Shown here: positions 27,551 to 40,761 of the stretch, piece by piece
How positions within the stretch are numbered: the first letter of the stretch is position 1
Layout of the letters: every line of letters begins with the position of its first letter
Source: Panopea generosa
Taxonomy: Eukaryota > Mollusca > Bivalvia > Adapedonta > Hiatellidae
Length of the DNA: 64,000 nucleotides
Assembly: GCA_029582155.1 (NCBI GenBank)
Contig: CM055901.1
Location: forward strand, 2,853,001 to 2,917,000
Reading direction: 5' to 3'
Notes under the pieces: model-generated
What the model was told of the DNA's origin: nothing
Seen by the model: the letters and a program-made list of their open reading frames with translations, nothing else
Database searches by the model: none
Position numbers and translations under genes: made by a program

Positions 27551-27560
27551 ACACACACAC
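27492..27560. repeat. Poly-C tract followed by (AC)n
   Basis: A run of 23 C, one T, 35 C, then five AC. It may be longer or shorter in reality, since such runs are error-prone in sequencing. Confidence 0.93.
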
Positions 27561-27683
27561 ATAAAAATAAAAGGGTTCTTCTGTCGTTGTCGTTCAAGGG
27601 TGATACATTCTGTTTTGTTGTCTTTGGGATCCTCCGATTGATGTGAGACACTATCTCAGAATCACCACTTACATTGCACGGCT

Positions 27684-27840
27684 AAAGCCGTGGGTGGGTT
27701 TCACCCAGTTCGGTCTAAACACTTCACTGTAATCACTTGCGGAAGGTAGGTGGCTCTACTCAGATTCATGACGAGGTCTTCCTCCGCCAGTAAAACTGGA
27801 TACCATATATATATTATTGAAAATGACGTCAAACGTTTGT
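27684..27840 (+). mobile_element. SINE family D, body and tail
   Basis: Contains cttgcggaaggtaggtggct, cagattcatgacgaggtctt and cctccgcca, ending ggataccatatatatatt, the same 3' end as the copies at 14180 and 54238. The tRNA-like head is missing or too decayed. Confidence 0.78.
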
Positions 27841-27889
27841 CAACTTTAATGTCCTATTGTTATATCTACTTTAAATGTTTAATGCTTAT

Positions 27890-28169
27890 CCGAATGACCG
27901 TGTAAGTGTAACAAGTGTACTTGAGACAGTATTCTAAACGCTGTCACACTGGAGTATCATGCCGCAGACACATGGTATGATACCCCATCCAGTCACATTA
28001 TACTGACACCGGGCCGTATAGACATACAACTCTCCTCTAAATGCTGAGCGTCAAGCGAGGAAGCTTCTAGTACCATTTTTAAGGTCTGTGGTATGACCCG
28101 GCCGGGGATTGAACCCACGACCTTCCGCATGCGAGGCGGACGCTCTGCCACTAGACCACACCGCGGTCT
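27890..28169 (-). mobile_element. tRNA-derived SINE, family A, well preserved
   Basis: On the minus strand the A box is tggtctagtgg and the B box ggttcaatcc. Between them is a stem tccgc/gcgga with loop ctcgcat, i.e. a tRNA-Ala(CGC)-like anticodon arm. The body continues to about 27890. The acceptor stem is imperfect and the sequence is fused to a SINE body, so this is not a free tRNA gene. Confidence 0.88.
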
Positions 28170-29166
28170 TCAAGTAGTAGAACTATTAACGGAAAATAAC
28201 ATGGATGTCACTGCAAATATCGACGTTCTTTTTTTGTTTTTAAATGTTTTATTTCTCATTATACAGACATGTAAATAACAAAACGTTGTTCATATCACAA
28301 AAATAGTAGGAACAGTAGCATGTTGAGATGTACATTTTTATATTAACAAGTGCCTTCAGACTATGTTTATATATCTAAAACTATATATTAAAGCCGTTCA
28401 CAATAATTACATATAGCATTTTAAATAGTATAAAATATGAAAATAAACACGTTATTGGATTTTTACATATACAACATATAAATTTACTTTTTATAACTAA
28501 ATGTTGTCACAATGTGTAATATTAATGTCTGTATGTATAACATAAGAAATAAGTTTGTTCATATAGAGAGTAAAGAAGGGAAAGAGTATAAAGAAAGTTT
28601 AATATCGATGACGGTATATTAACTTTTACGTACCGTTTAACCTTTAGGAACTTTTAATACAGTAGGTCAAACACTGTTGTAAATTTTTCATAAGACGGAG
28701 GTGGTCGATACCATTTTGCGTAATGTTTGTAAGAAAACTACTTATTTACGACCATTACGAGACACAACAACGGTCAAATTAGTCGTAAAGGACTTCCGGA
28801 GAGTTGGTCAGTGAAAACAGATATCTGTTCCTCGACGAGCTGATCAATGATGAGCAACAATAAATGTAATTGATTATAAACGAAAAACCGGTAGTTCCAT
28901 TCCCGCCTTATTTTGTTTGTGTTATGGAAATTGCCCCATCTATATAGGATTGCCTCGTGAAACGAATTACTTTTTACTCTCCGCTCCAGTTGGCTCATGT
29001 ATTCGAATTAGTTCGACTGAACAGGGGGAACACACGGAACATGCTTCAGTTTCAATGGTTGATTTGGTTTGTATGTACGAGTGACAAGATGATTCAGTTA
29101 CTTTATTACAACGTGTTTATTCTTTAGATGCTCATTTTGTCCACGATTGTTGTGAATGTGAATATG
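28170..29166. other. AT-rich spacer, no secure gene
   Basis: A 74-codon minus-strand frame (28774-28998) beginning M-S-Q-L-E-R-R has mixed composition but no recognised domain. Confidence 0.4.
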
Positions 29167-30958
29167 AGACTTTAATTGTCACCCTTTATCTGGGACATTA
29201 TAACTTTATAACCATAGAGCAGCTCGTTCCTATGTGAGACTTTAATTGTCAGCATTTTTCTGGGACACATATAACTTTATAACCATAGAGCAGCTCGTTC
29301 CTATGTGAGACTTTAATTGTCACTTTTTTTCTGGGACACATATAACTTTATAACCAGAGAGCAGCTCGGTCCTCTGTAAGACTTGAGTTATCACAATTTT
29401 TCTGGGACACATATAACTTTATAACCATAGAGCAGCTCGGTCCTCTGTGAGACTTTAATTGTCAGCATTTTTCTGGGACACATATAACTTTATAACCAGA
29501 GAGCAGCTCGGTCCTCTGTAAGACTTGAGTTATCACAATTTTTCTGGGACACATATAACTTTATAACCAGAGAGCAGCTCGGTCCTCTGTAAGACTTGAG
29601 TTATCACAATTTTTCTGGGACACATATAACTTTATAAGCAGAGAGCAGCTCGGTCCTCTGTGATACTTTAATTGTCGCCATTTTTCTGGGACACATATAA
29701 CTTTATAACCAGAGAGCAGCTCGGTCCTCTGCGATACTTTAATTGTCAGCATTTTTCTGGGACACATATAACTTTATAACCAGAGAGCAGCTCGGTCCTC
29801 TGTAAGACTTGAGTTATCACAATTTTTCTGGGACACATATAACTTTATAACCATAGAGCAGCTCGGTCCTCTGTGAGACTTTAATTGTCACAATTTTTCT
29901 GGGACACATATAACTTTATAACCACAGAGCAGCTCGGTCCTCTGTAAGACTTGAGTTATCACAATTTTTCTGGGACACATATAACTTTATAACCAGAGAG
30001 CAGCTCGGTCCTCTTTTAGACTTTAATTGTCACTATTTTTCTGGGACACATATAACTTTATAACCATAGAGCAGCTCGGTCCTCTGTGAGACTTTAATTG
30101 TCACAATTTTTCTGGGACACATATAACTTTATAACCACAGAGCAGCTCGGTCCTCTGTAAGACTTGAGTTATCACAATTTTTCTGGGACACATATAACTT
30201 TATAACCACAGAGCAACAAGGTCCTCTTTGAGACTTTAATTGTCACTTCTTTTCTGGGACACATATAACTTTATAACCAGAGAGCAGCTCGGTCCTCTGT
30301 AAGACTTGAGTTATCACAATTTTTCTGGGACACATATAACTTTATAACCAGAGAGCAGCTCGGTCCTCTGTAAGACTTGAGTTATCACAATTTTTCTGGG
30401 ACACATATAACTTTATAACCAGAGAGCAGCTCGGTCCTCTTTTAGACTTTAATTGTCACTATTTTTCTGGGACACATATAACTTTATAACCATAGAGCAG
30501 CTCGGTCCTCTGTGAGACTTTAATTGTCACAATTTTTCTGGGACACATATAACTTTATAACCACAGAGCAGCTCGGTCCTCTGTAAGACTTGAGTTATCA
30601 CAATTTTTCTGGGACACATATAACTTTATAACCACAGAGCAACAAGGTCCTCTTTGAGACTTTAATTGTCACTATTTTTCTGGGACACATATAACTTTAT
30701 AACCAGAGAGCAGCTCGGTCCTCTGTGAGACTTTAATTGTCACAATTTTTCTGGGACACATATAACTTTATAACCACAGAGCAGCTCGGTCCTCTGTAAG
30801 ACTTGAGTTATCACAATTTTTCTGGGACACATATAACTTTATAACCACAGAGCAACAAGGTCCTCTTTGAGACTTTAATTGTCACTATTTTTCTGGGACA
30901 CATATAACTTTATAACCATAGAGCAGCTCGGTCCTCTGTGAGACTTTAATTGTTGTGT
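29167..30958. repeat. 71-bp minisatellite with higher-order structure, about 25 copies
   Basis: The shared part of the unit is tctgggacacatataacttt followed by ataacca. The rest varies in discrete types: A (gagactttaattgtca), B (taagacttgagttatcac), C (gagcaacaaggtcctctttg) and D (cctcttttagacttta). Units are 71 bases apart (gcagctcgg at 29361, 29432, 29503). Confidence 0.95.
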
Positions 30959-31331
30959 TGATGTTTTAGTTATGATCAGCCGGTCCCATGTAAAATCTAC
31001 AGTAAAAAGCTTCGATTATATGATAACTATATAATTATGCAATATAATTATTTGATATTAATTTATACGTTTGTTTAAAAACTACTCCGGTCAGTTGCTT
31101 GTTGAACACATATATAAGCGCCAAAGGGCGTTAAACATAACATTAGCGTTGACAGTGTATCACTATTTTCAGTTCGTGTATTTGGATCTTTATCAATTAA
31201 AATATATAAAAAACTAAACAATGTATATCAGGTAAGACACCGTTAAGACACCGTTAAGACACTGGTAAACTAGGTTTAACTCTCCTTTAACGGCGCCAAT
31301 GCGATAAACATGTTTTCGCTTTTTCGGATAT
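30959..31331. other. AT-rich spacer
   Basis: Nothing recognised except a doubled aagacaccgtt near 31230. Confidence 0.4.
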
Positions 31332-31547
31332 GTTAGTATTGTACGCGGTATTAGTACTCTATGTATTGATTATGTTTGTATTGTACGCAGTATTAGTACT
31401 CTATGTATTGTTTATGTTTGTATTGTACGCAGTATTAATACTCTATGTATTGTTTATGTTTGTACTGTACGCAGTATTAGTACTCTATGTATTGTTTATG
31501 TTTGTACTGTACGCAGTATTAATACTCTATGTATTGTTTATGTCGTG
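31332..31547. repeat. 42-bp tandem repeat, 5 copies
   Basis: The unit is tattgtacgcagtattagta followed by ctctatgtattgtttatgtt. The 42-base period keeps a 72-codon frame open with a 14-residue hydrophobic repeat; with no borders or homologue it is not called a gene. Confidence 0.93.
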
Positions 31548-32835
31548 AAGGTTGATTCCTTTGAATTATACGTTTTCGGATAAATCTACATATTCTTAGT
31601 TTTGTAAAACATTCCTGAGTCACAATCTCGCTTACATTTATAATGTCTGATAAATCGCATTTTCTTAATGTTTCTCAATATGTCAGACAGAATACATTGC
31701 GAAAAATTAACAGATTTGCTTTTTCACATCTTCTCCTATCTGTCGGAGCAGTAAATAAGCGACGGAACGGTATGAATATATGCATATTGATTCGCTGTGT
31801 AAGAAGATTAATATGTGTCTCTCTATTTCAAAATGTGATTGATCCGTCTGCATTGTTTTTGCTTAAAATCGATCCAGGGCAAAAAGCCAAGTATATTTTC
31901 CATCTGCCAATTTTGCATAAAATGTATAACTTTTGCATCCAAGTGTTGTAACTAAATTAAAAAGGATCAATTCTTAGAGAAAATTATTCATATTTTAGCA
32001 TCACTGTCTCAGAAAGACAATAAGTATCCTAGTCAATTCCATTTCATTTTATGCAGCACGATCCAGTGTGTTAATAAATAATTAATCCCAGAGTTGTTTT
32101 TACATCTGTATGAATGACTAATCATCGATTTAGTGGAGGCAAGCCAGTACTTTATCGTGATGAACTATTAAAAATTCAAATCACTGCTACAATTGCTGTT
32201 TGATTTGTAATTACATAGCATTAACTATGTCAGTATGACTCAATGTTGTCTTACATTTCTATTCATAGATACATTTAAAAATATGTATTCGGACAGAAGT
32301 CATGGCAGTTTTCTTGTAAGATCAAGATCTTTGTCATAGAAAATATCTAATAATATAAACATAATGAATTTAGAAATAAACATCCAAACGATACTGTTTT
32401 GAAATGCTATGGAAATCTCAGAGGTAGTCCGATTTGAATCAACCAATCAAAAACGTTATTCATTTTTTTGCTAAATAGAAATGATTTTTATTCCCGGCCG
32501 AACTTGTCAAGACGTTTGTCTTTTAGAAAAGCAAGCGTCGCATATGCTCAAGACTACATATTGCAGTTAGTGTGGTATATCTATAGAGTGAGGAAGAAAA
32601 TGCTTCAATTAATTTTAAGTCTTCAATTTTACTAATTATTCAATTTTGGCGGTTGGGCTTCACTTTGTCAATAGGAATGTCTCCAACACAAGAATGTCTG
32701 ATACCACTATCAATAATGAAAGTCACACAATTTGGAAATTTCTAAAATGGACACAATTTCATAAATAGGCTTGTGCAAAAATATGCAGAGTATATGCAAA
32801 ATCCAGTGTTTCAAAGTTGACTATCATTTTACTAA
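31548..32835. other. AT-rich stretch, no gene seen
   Basis: A 102-codon + strand frame (31643-31951) has no recognised domain. Confidence 0.4.
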
Positions 32836-34365
32836 CCCAAGGAAACATAGACTGAACCTAGAAGACAGAGGTCAGATTACTGACCCCAGGAAGTAGAGTC
32901 CATCTTACTGACCCAAGGAAGTATAGGTCAGCCTACTGAACCGTGGAAGCATAGGTTAGCCATCTGAACCGCGGAAGCACAGGTCAGCTTATTGAACCGA
33001 TAAAACATAGGTCAGCCAACTGAACCACGGAAGTATAGGTCAGCCTACTGACCCATTGAAGTAGAAACTAGCTTACTGAACCAAGGAAGCATAGGTCAGC
33101 TTACTGAACCAAGGAAGCAGAGGTCATATTACTGAACCAAGGAAGTAAAGGTCAGCTTACTTACTCATTGAAGCATTGGTCAGCCTACTGAACCAAGGAA
33201 GCATATGTCAGCTTACTGACCCAAGGAAATAGAGGCCGGCTTTCTTACCTAAGGAAGTAAAGGTCATCTAACTGAACTGAGGAAGCATAGGTCAGTTTAC
33301 TGACACACGGAGGCATAGGTCAGCTTACTTAACCACGGAAGCATAGGTCAGCCTACTTAACCACGGAAGCATAGGTCAGCCTACTTAACCACGGAAGCAT
33401 AGGTCAGCCTACTTAACCACGGAAGTATAGGTCTGCTTACTGAACCAAGGAAGTAGAGGCCAACTTACTAAACCAAGGAAGCATAGATCAGCTAACTGAC
33501 TGACAGAAATATATGTCAGCTTACTTAACCACGGAAGTAGAGGCCAACTTACTGAACCACGGAAGCATAGGTCAGTTAACTGACCGGCGGAAGTATATGC
33601 CAGTTTACTGACCCACTGTAGCATAGGTCAGATTACTGACCCAAGGAAGTAGAGAACAGCTTACTGAATCAAGTAGGAAGACGAGGTCTGCTTACTGACC
33701 CAAGAAATTATAGGCCGGCTTACTTACCTACGGAAGTAGAGGTCATCTTTCTGAACCAAGGAAGCATAGGTCAGTTTACTGACACACGGAATCATAGGTC
33801 AGCTTACTAAACCACGGAAGCATAGGTCAGTTTACTGACACACGAAAGCAAAGATCAGCTTACAGACCAACGGAAATATATGTCAGCCTACTGAACCACG
33901 GAAGCATATGTCAGCTTACTGATCCAAGGAAGTAAAGGCCAACTTACTGAACCACGAAAGCAGAGGTCAGCTAACTGACCGACGCAAGTATAGGTCAGTT
34001 TACTGACACACGGAAGTAGAGGCCAGCTTACTGATCCAAGGAAGTAGAGGCCAGCTTACTGAATCACGAAAGCAGAGGTCAGCTAACTGACCGACGCAAA
34101 TATAGGTCAGTTTACTGACACACGGACGCAAAGGCCAGCTTACTGATCCAAGGAAGTAGAGGCCAGCTTACTGAACCACGAAAGCAGAGGTCAGCTAACT
34201 GACCGACGCAAATATAGGTCAGTTTACTGACACATGGAAGTAGAGGCCAGCTTACTGACCCAAGAAAGTAGAGGCCAGCTTACTGAACCATGGTAGAATA
34301 GGTCAAATAAACATAAGTCAGTTTACTGACACAAGGAAAAAGATCAGATTACTGATATTAGTCAT
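32836..34365. repeat. 28-bp minisatellite, about 54 copies
   Basis: The unit is ggaagcataggtcagcttac followed by tgaaccac. Copies are evenly spaced (for example 33365 and 33393) but vary (cataggtca/tagaggcca; gaaccacgg/gacccaagg). Near-identical multi-unit blocks in 33950-34270 (agcagaggtcagctaactga) show recent block duplication. Confidence 0.95.
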
Positions 34366-34448
34366 TTTGTAGCTCATAGACTATCTTTTATACCAATCAA
34401 AGATTTAAATCGCAGAACAACGAAACCTTATCGTCGCCTTTTTTATTT

Positions 34449-34860
34449 AAACTTCTGTGCTATTTACAATACTATATATCTATATTGTCTATATACTGTC
34501 TATGCTGTTTGCAATAATATATATATATATATTGTCTATATTATATGTATATATTTTATACTTTATACTTACATACTGTCTATGCTGTTTGCAACACTAT
34601 ATATCTATATTGTCTATATTATATGTATATATTTTATACTTTATACTTATATACTGTCTATGCTGTTTGCAATACTATATATCTATTTTGTCTATATTAC
34701 ATGTATATATTTTATACTTTATACTTACATACTGTCTATGCTGTTTGCAATACTATATATCTATATTGTCTATATTATATGTATATATTTTATACTTTAT
34801 ACTTATATACTGTCTATGCTATTTACAACACTATATATCTATATAGCTATATGTATAAAT
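34449..34860. repeat. 78-bp tandem repeat, about 5 copies
   Basis: The phrase ctgtctatgctgtttgcaa starts at 34496, 34576, 34654, 34732 and 34810. Three overlapping + strand frames of 105-129 codons are repeat translations (78 is a multiple of three). Confidence 0.95.
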
Positions 34861-36392
34861 AGTCTATATCATATACATTTATTGTCTATGAAAATTGTAA
34901 TTATTGTCTTTACTTAATGTATTTAATTTATTTACTTTATGTATTTATTGACTCTATTTATTATCTTTGTCTGTATATTATGTATATAATACATTAACTA
35001 TATGTTTATAATATACTTACCATATCTATATTTTGTTTATATTCAATAAATATAATGAAGGTATTTATCGTATATAATATATGTATATAATGTATTTACG
35101 ATATGTATATATATATATATATATATATAGTACGTATCTATTATATCACGTGTTTTTCGTGTTTATACTATATGTAGATCCTCTTAAATATTTTTTTCTA
35201 AATACCGATAGAAATAAAATCATATTCATATATATATTATTTTATTTCTCAAAACGAAGAAAATAGTTGTTGTTGTTTTTCTGAGAAGCTGTGTTAACTT
35301 TATTTATATTAGCATTGTGTTTAATTTATATTGACTGTTTCCAAATAGAAACAAAAACAGCAATTGTCTTTAATGTGCCATTATTAACAGAAAGATGTGG
35401 TGAAATTGGTCTCATGATTCTACGTGACTTACATTAATGTGTTTCGTTATCTTAACGTCTCACTAAACAGTTACGCCCCTTTTTCCCACGGTAGCAAGAT
35501 TCTTACGCTTAAAAAAAGGCCTATGTACTTTAGTTATGGAATTTTTTCAAAATGGTTCATAGTGGTTGTGATTTCTTGCTGCAGATGAGTAGAGCAAATG
35601 TTGGCATAGCATATACTGCAATAAGACATCACTGGTGTTAAAAAAGTGACTTTTATAGGATTTCAACATGTGCATGTTTTTATGAGCATTTGAGGACTTC
35701 TTTTTTCAAAAAAGCTCAATGTGTCACTGCACCCTCTTTAAAAAAAACAACGTTGACAACCTACCAATTATTGTGCATTTTCATGTGGGTATACATTCCT
35801 GAGTTGAAAAAAAAAATTAAAAAAATTATATGTGGAATTCTTGTTTTACCATTGAAATCCTAGACCTTTTTATATAGAACAAAGAATAAAATTCAACTGT
35901 GTAGTGAGACCTAAATGACAATCTCTATGCTGTATTCTATTTTAATATATTCATAGCTGTTGTTTTGGTATTGAACGTTCTATTAGGTGAATATATAACG
36001 GGGACTTTATTTCAAAAGCCGACACCTAGGAGCTGTGTTTCAAATCGAACAACTTTGGGCTTTTTTGTTAACGTGCAGGACGGTGTAATTTATGATGTAA
36101 AAGCCATTAGGATATTTGTACAAATGGGAACCCATGGTCGAATTTCACCAAGTATTTATTACTTGGAGTAGAACCCAAACCTTACTCAAGTGCACATTTT
36201 TTTGTTGATAAGTAGTGATAGTGAGACTAGGCCAGGGATGAACATAAAAATAATATCATTTGCATCAACAGTATTATGTAAATAAACCATAAAACATTTT
36301 TTTAAAATTTCAAAATCTAACCATTAAATATAATTATTGATTTGGTAATAAAATTAAAGACGAGACCGAGCAGATCGGATTTCCAATTCACA
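34861..36392. other. AT-rich stretch, no gene seen
   Basis: Apart from the TA run near 35107, nothing. The frame at 35965-36171 has moderately protein-like composition but no recognised domain. Confidence 0.4.
35107..35129. repeat. (TA)n microsatellite
   Basis: A pure AT dinucleotide run within a broader AT-rich stretch. Confidence 0.85.
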
Positions 36393-36466
36393 ACCTCAAC
36401 ACACACCTTCCGACTAACTCAGATCAGATCCTCAACACACACCTTCCGACTAACTCAGATCAGATC
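36393..36466. repeat. 37-bp direct duplication, 2 copies
   Basis: The block beginning cctcaacacacaccttccga is present twice in tandem without visible differences. Confidence 0.9.
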
Positions 36467-37639
36467 AAATAAAGGAAAATAAAAATAGAAACAAGTTACA
36501 TGTATGTGAAACACTTAAAATAGAACTCCTCACTATAGTTGTGACCAACACAAAGTACATGCATATAAAACAACGATACTACAAGTTGAAAATATCGTTA
36601 AAACATCGGTAGCAGTCTATAGCAATTGGGACTTCCATCTGGGTTCTATTAAAACGTTATTCGTCCATTTCTTATTAATTTCTACTGAACCAATATTTAC
36701 TTTAATACCTTTTTATCAAATACCATTTTCAATGATCCACTTCTTTTTTTGTTCCAACAACTTGATTCCATGTTCGTTCTTTAAATAAGTAAACCTAATG
36801 CTCCGTTATTTCATGTATACTTGCCATAATTTCTTCCCAAGTATACGCCACGATATTCCTTTGCGTGTTATTTGATATTCTACGATCTGACGCGTATCGA
36901 TTCAGGCACTTCCTCTAGACATCTCGCATCGTCACTGACTTGTTGCACTTATGTTCACTTTACATGCTAAAATGCAATAAGGGAAATTTATTGACTTTTG
37001 GGGTTTCGATTTTTGGTTTTCTTGATTTGTTTGCAGTGTTGCAGATCTATATCATTTGTCATGCATTCGGACGGTCTAGTGCTTTATATGCGTAACTATT
37101 CCGTATCGAATAAAACTAGAATTTGCTGATCTTGGTATTTTGGTTCCATTTATGGGTGAGACGTTAATAGCGTAGATGAGGTGTGCGTGATGTTTTGACA
37201 CCGTTAATGTACGAGTTGTAAATGCATGAATATGCATGGTGTTATGTCGGTAAACATCAGAGCGGCTGTATCATAGCGTGCACCAATACGTTATGCTTAT
37301 ATGGCATATGTGTGTCTTGCTTCTGACTATGTAATGTATAAAATGTTATGACACATATGTCTTTCTAATATGCATAATGAAAGCCATGTTTTATGACACA
37401 TATGTTCTTTACATATATTGCATAATAAAAACACTGTGACCTATTCAAGTCATCTATTGTTCAGTGTTTTTTTTACCACTTTGCAAAATTTCTAAACACA
37501 TACATAAAATAGTTTATATTATTAAATTGATAAAAATCGGTAGTTTTTCTTTTATTGAAATATCAAATACTAAATTCTATATAGTTCTGTGAATGATTTT
37601 ATTTCTTTTATGTTCAGGAAAGCGAATAATCTAATGCTA
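36467..37639. other. Spacer with a small duplication
   Basis: A ~55-bp near-duplicate (ttatgacacatatgt) lies at about 37349-37430. No gene was seen. Confidence 0.45.
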
Positions 37640-37815
37640 GGGCATATGATTCAGAATCGGAGAGTTGGGGCTCGAATCCCCGCCAGAGCCATAATGTGGT
37701 GTCCTTGGGCAAGACGCTTTAACCGCAAATGCGTTATACTGGTTACATGAGGGAACACTTCAAGTGTTATTTGTCTTTGAATTGTAACCGTTTGTACTTA
37801 TTGCGGAGGGCAACA
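37640..37815 (+). mobile_element. tRNA-derived SINE, family C-related
   Basis: The head is ctagggcatatgattcagaa with B box ggggctcgaatccccgcc. The body, gtggtgtccttgggcaagac, corresponds to gtgtccttgagcaaaac in the copy at 9962-10170. Confidence 0.8.
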
Positions 37816-39186
37816 TAAATACATTGACATATATTTCCGGGTAGCTGCAGGGATTGGAAAACTGACGCAGTTACATAATATCTATATACACTAATATTGT
37901 TATGAGTTGTGAATAATAAAGTAGTGCTTTGAATCTATAATCGGCATATAAAATTTCAAAATAACAATTTGACCTCATTGTTCATAATTTTTATTAAATA
38001 TTTATATAGAACACTTATTGGTCATATTATTTGCTCATCATCCTGTATTTGTTGATGATGGGGGTATATATATTTATTTGGTTTGTATATGACGGTTAAG
38101 CTCTCTTTTATTCAGTTTTAGTCATTTTAGTATAATTCAAATATATTTAATTATAAAGTATTCAATATTTGTCACATACCGTCTAAAACGTCTCACACAC
38201 CAATTAATTGTGTACAGTTCTACATATACTTCTTGAACACTGAACACATTGCCAATGGTTCTAAAATGGTCTTATTTCCAACATCTGTTAGTCCAAATAT
38301 GCAGGGAAAAACAGGGGTGGGGTTGATCAGATTGCTTTTCATAATTTCGATGACACCCCTTCATTTTTGACAATACTGCCCATTTGTGGCAGTGGCAGTG
38401 GCACTACGCATCTTTAAACTGTTATATCTTCATTCAACAGTACCCAACAGTACCCAACAGTACCCAATGTCATCCAAACTTACCAGAACTCATGCAAACG
38501 TTCCAATGTTCTCATAAGTACAAAGAAATATGACAATTTCAAGCATTCTCAACAAAAATAATGCCCAATCGATGTCTTCTGTTTGACATACAGTTTCATG
38601 TTTGTTTAGATGAAAAAACTACAATCTGTGCAACAAAATGCATTGACAGTTTTAAAGCCAAATTTCAATTTTATGTACCTTGACCATACACCTCAAAACA
38701 GTTTAAATCATTGACGGTTGATTAAAAAATGTTTTTCTCTAGATCTATATTAGATACTATTCTATTTTTCTATGTGTATATAAACTGTGTCAGACGTTAA
38801 CGTCAACTACACAATGTCAGTAAAATGTAATATCATTGTATGTTACATCATTCTAACGTCTAAGTAAGTACTCTCCTTATCTTTGTAAAACAATATACTA
38901 GTACGACCACTACGTTATAGTGTAATACTGCCCTCATGAACAATAAAATCTATGTGACAATAGCCGATAGTTTCGGGTTTATAAACACTTCTTTTAATCG
39001 ATTAAAATAAATTTTGACTGTCAATTTAGATCTATTAATTCAATTATTCTGCATTAACGTGCTACGAACATGTTAATAACTTTAATGTGAGTGTCGTACT
39101 TTCCTTCATTGCTTCAATGATTTAAATATACATTACATTGCACTGTTAGTCTATGGTAGTCTATCCAAGAACCTGATATCTCCGGA
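37816..39186. other. AT-rich stretch, nothing recognised
   Basis: Only a triple caacagtaccc near 38440-38466. Confidence 0.45.
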
Positions 39187-39370
39187 ATCAGGTCTATTTA
39201 CCCTTAACAAAAAAAAGCAGGGGTTTCCATGCATATCCCACAATTCATAGCCATTGAACACTTACTAAACTTTGACATCATTCAAATGTTCACTGAAACA
39301 ACTGACCAATAAACGTGCTCAAATCATTGCTATATAAAAAACCAATCGGGAGAGCTGGGGCCGTTGTACA
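39187..39370 (+). repeat. Dispersed ~185-bp repeat, copy 1
   Basis: It shares aatcaggtctat, aaaaagcagg, gaaacaactgaccaat, aacgtgctcaaa and gagagctgggg with the complement of 52965-53147. Probably a non-coding mobile element; ends are not defined. Confidence 0.78.
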
Positions 39371-40761
39371 GACTACTATTTTGTGTTTTTTTACTTCTAT
39401 AACAGGATCACAGACTATCCATTCAACTTATCCTTTAACTTGAACCATGACCCTAACACTTATCCTTACGCTTAATTATTACCAAAAGCAAGTCAATATC
39501 TTACTGATCCCTCTACATTCCACTGTATTACTTTCTTGATATGTCGCATTATACTTTATATTCACTATAAACGGGTCGTAACTAATGTTGACAGAATTTG
39601 TGTCACCACCCTCTTTGCATATGTTTGTATAAAATATGTTTTTATATATAAATTAAGAATACGTTTGTAATGAAATATTGGAAGCAATTAATTGATTTAA
39701 ACCATTAATCCAAACTACTATAACTTTAGTACAGACTTCTCAGCCAATTTAGCCTTTAAATTAGTCTTTTACCAAACCAAGAAATTGTTATATACCCATT
39801 TTATTGAACTTCTAGAACTTAAGAACAGATAGTTCGCCCATCTAGTCTTTTAACAAAATCTAGTCATTGTGTAAACTCCTTACATTAGACCCTTAAAGGT
39901 TCCCTGATACAATTTGTATAGTGCGTACTTGAGAGGAGATGTCCACTGCATCCTGACTATATTGCCAAACACAAGTCAGTTTATTAACCCCTTACATTAC
40001 ACTATAACAAGCTTGGTAGAATTTGTATAGTGCGTATTTATTTTTATAACTGGAAAACAGACTGTCCGCCCAAACTTCATTACGAACTAGTTTATTTCCC
40101 AAACTAGGCAATGTCGTTTATTAGCACAAAGAAAGACTACAATCGGAAAAATTAGCTCGGGATTAATTTCGCTGTTAACTAACACTCTCGTCAAGATATC
40201 GCTCCATCAATGGATTGGTAAATACCGCAATCCGGGCCATAATTGCCAGAAAGGGACAGTTATTGGCTAAGTAAACTCCCATCGAACAATTAATAATTTA
40301 CGACAACTGTCAGAGATGGGAATAGTCATTTTTCAAAAGAGTCCACAAATGACTGGTGGAGGAAATCTCAATATTTCAAGCATCTATTTTCTTCATCATA
40401 ATAACAGTGCTGGCAATGATTCTAATCAGAGTTTGAGTTGCCATTATTAAATTACATATTAAAAGAGGATGAAAAACAGATAAAACATGTTACTATTTGT
40501 TTTATTACCCGGAAGAACGTTGTCGTAAAACGTCATATGTAGTGCCATCATTCGGTCTGACCCAGATAAAGGCGCCATATAGGTGCGTTCTGTATCACTT
40601 AAGTTTAAAAAGGTCACAGGTATCTTTTTATTTCTTTTTTTATAAAATATTCAGTAACTATCACCACACATTTAACAGAATTGTCCGTCGGCTGTGGTTG
40701 GTCTTCATAACTTACAAACTAAGAACACTTCTATTGAAATTCACGATAGGGTTAAAAAACA
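39371..40761. other. AT-rich stretch with faint degenerate repeats
   Basis: Phrases such as tataac...acagact recur near 39400, 39715, 39815 and 40055, and aatttgtatagtgcgta occurs twice (39911, 40020). Too degenerate to define a unit. No gene was seen. Confidence 0.35.

Noticed and set aside
28093-28278. 61-codon frame with T-R-P-G-I-E-P-T-T-F and the tRNA-like sequence under it as a tRNA gene
   Set aside because: It is the SINE-A head read on the opposite strand; the tRNA-like part has a broken acceptor stem and continues into a SINE body.
31330-31548. 72-codon hydrophobic repeat frame that could look like a membrane protein
   Set aside because: It is the 42-bp tandem repeat read in its one open frame.
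32836-34365. Regular 28-bp repeats considered as a CRISPR array
   Set aside because: Repeats are directly adjacent with no unique spacers, in eukaryotic DNA.
34457-34917. Three overlapping Tyr/Ile-rich frames of 105-129 codons
   Set aside because: Translations of the 78-bp array.
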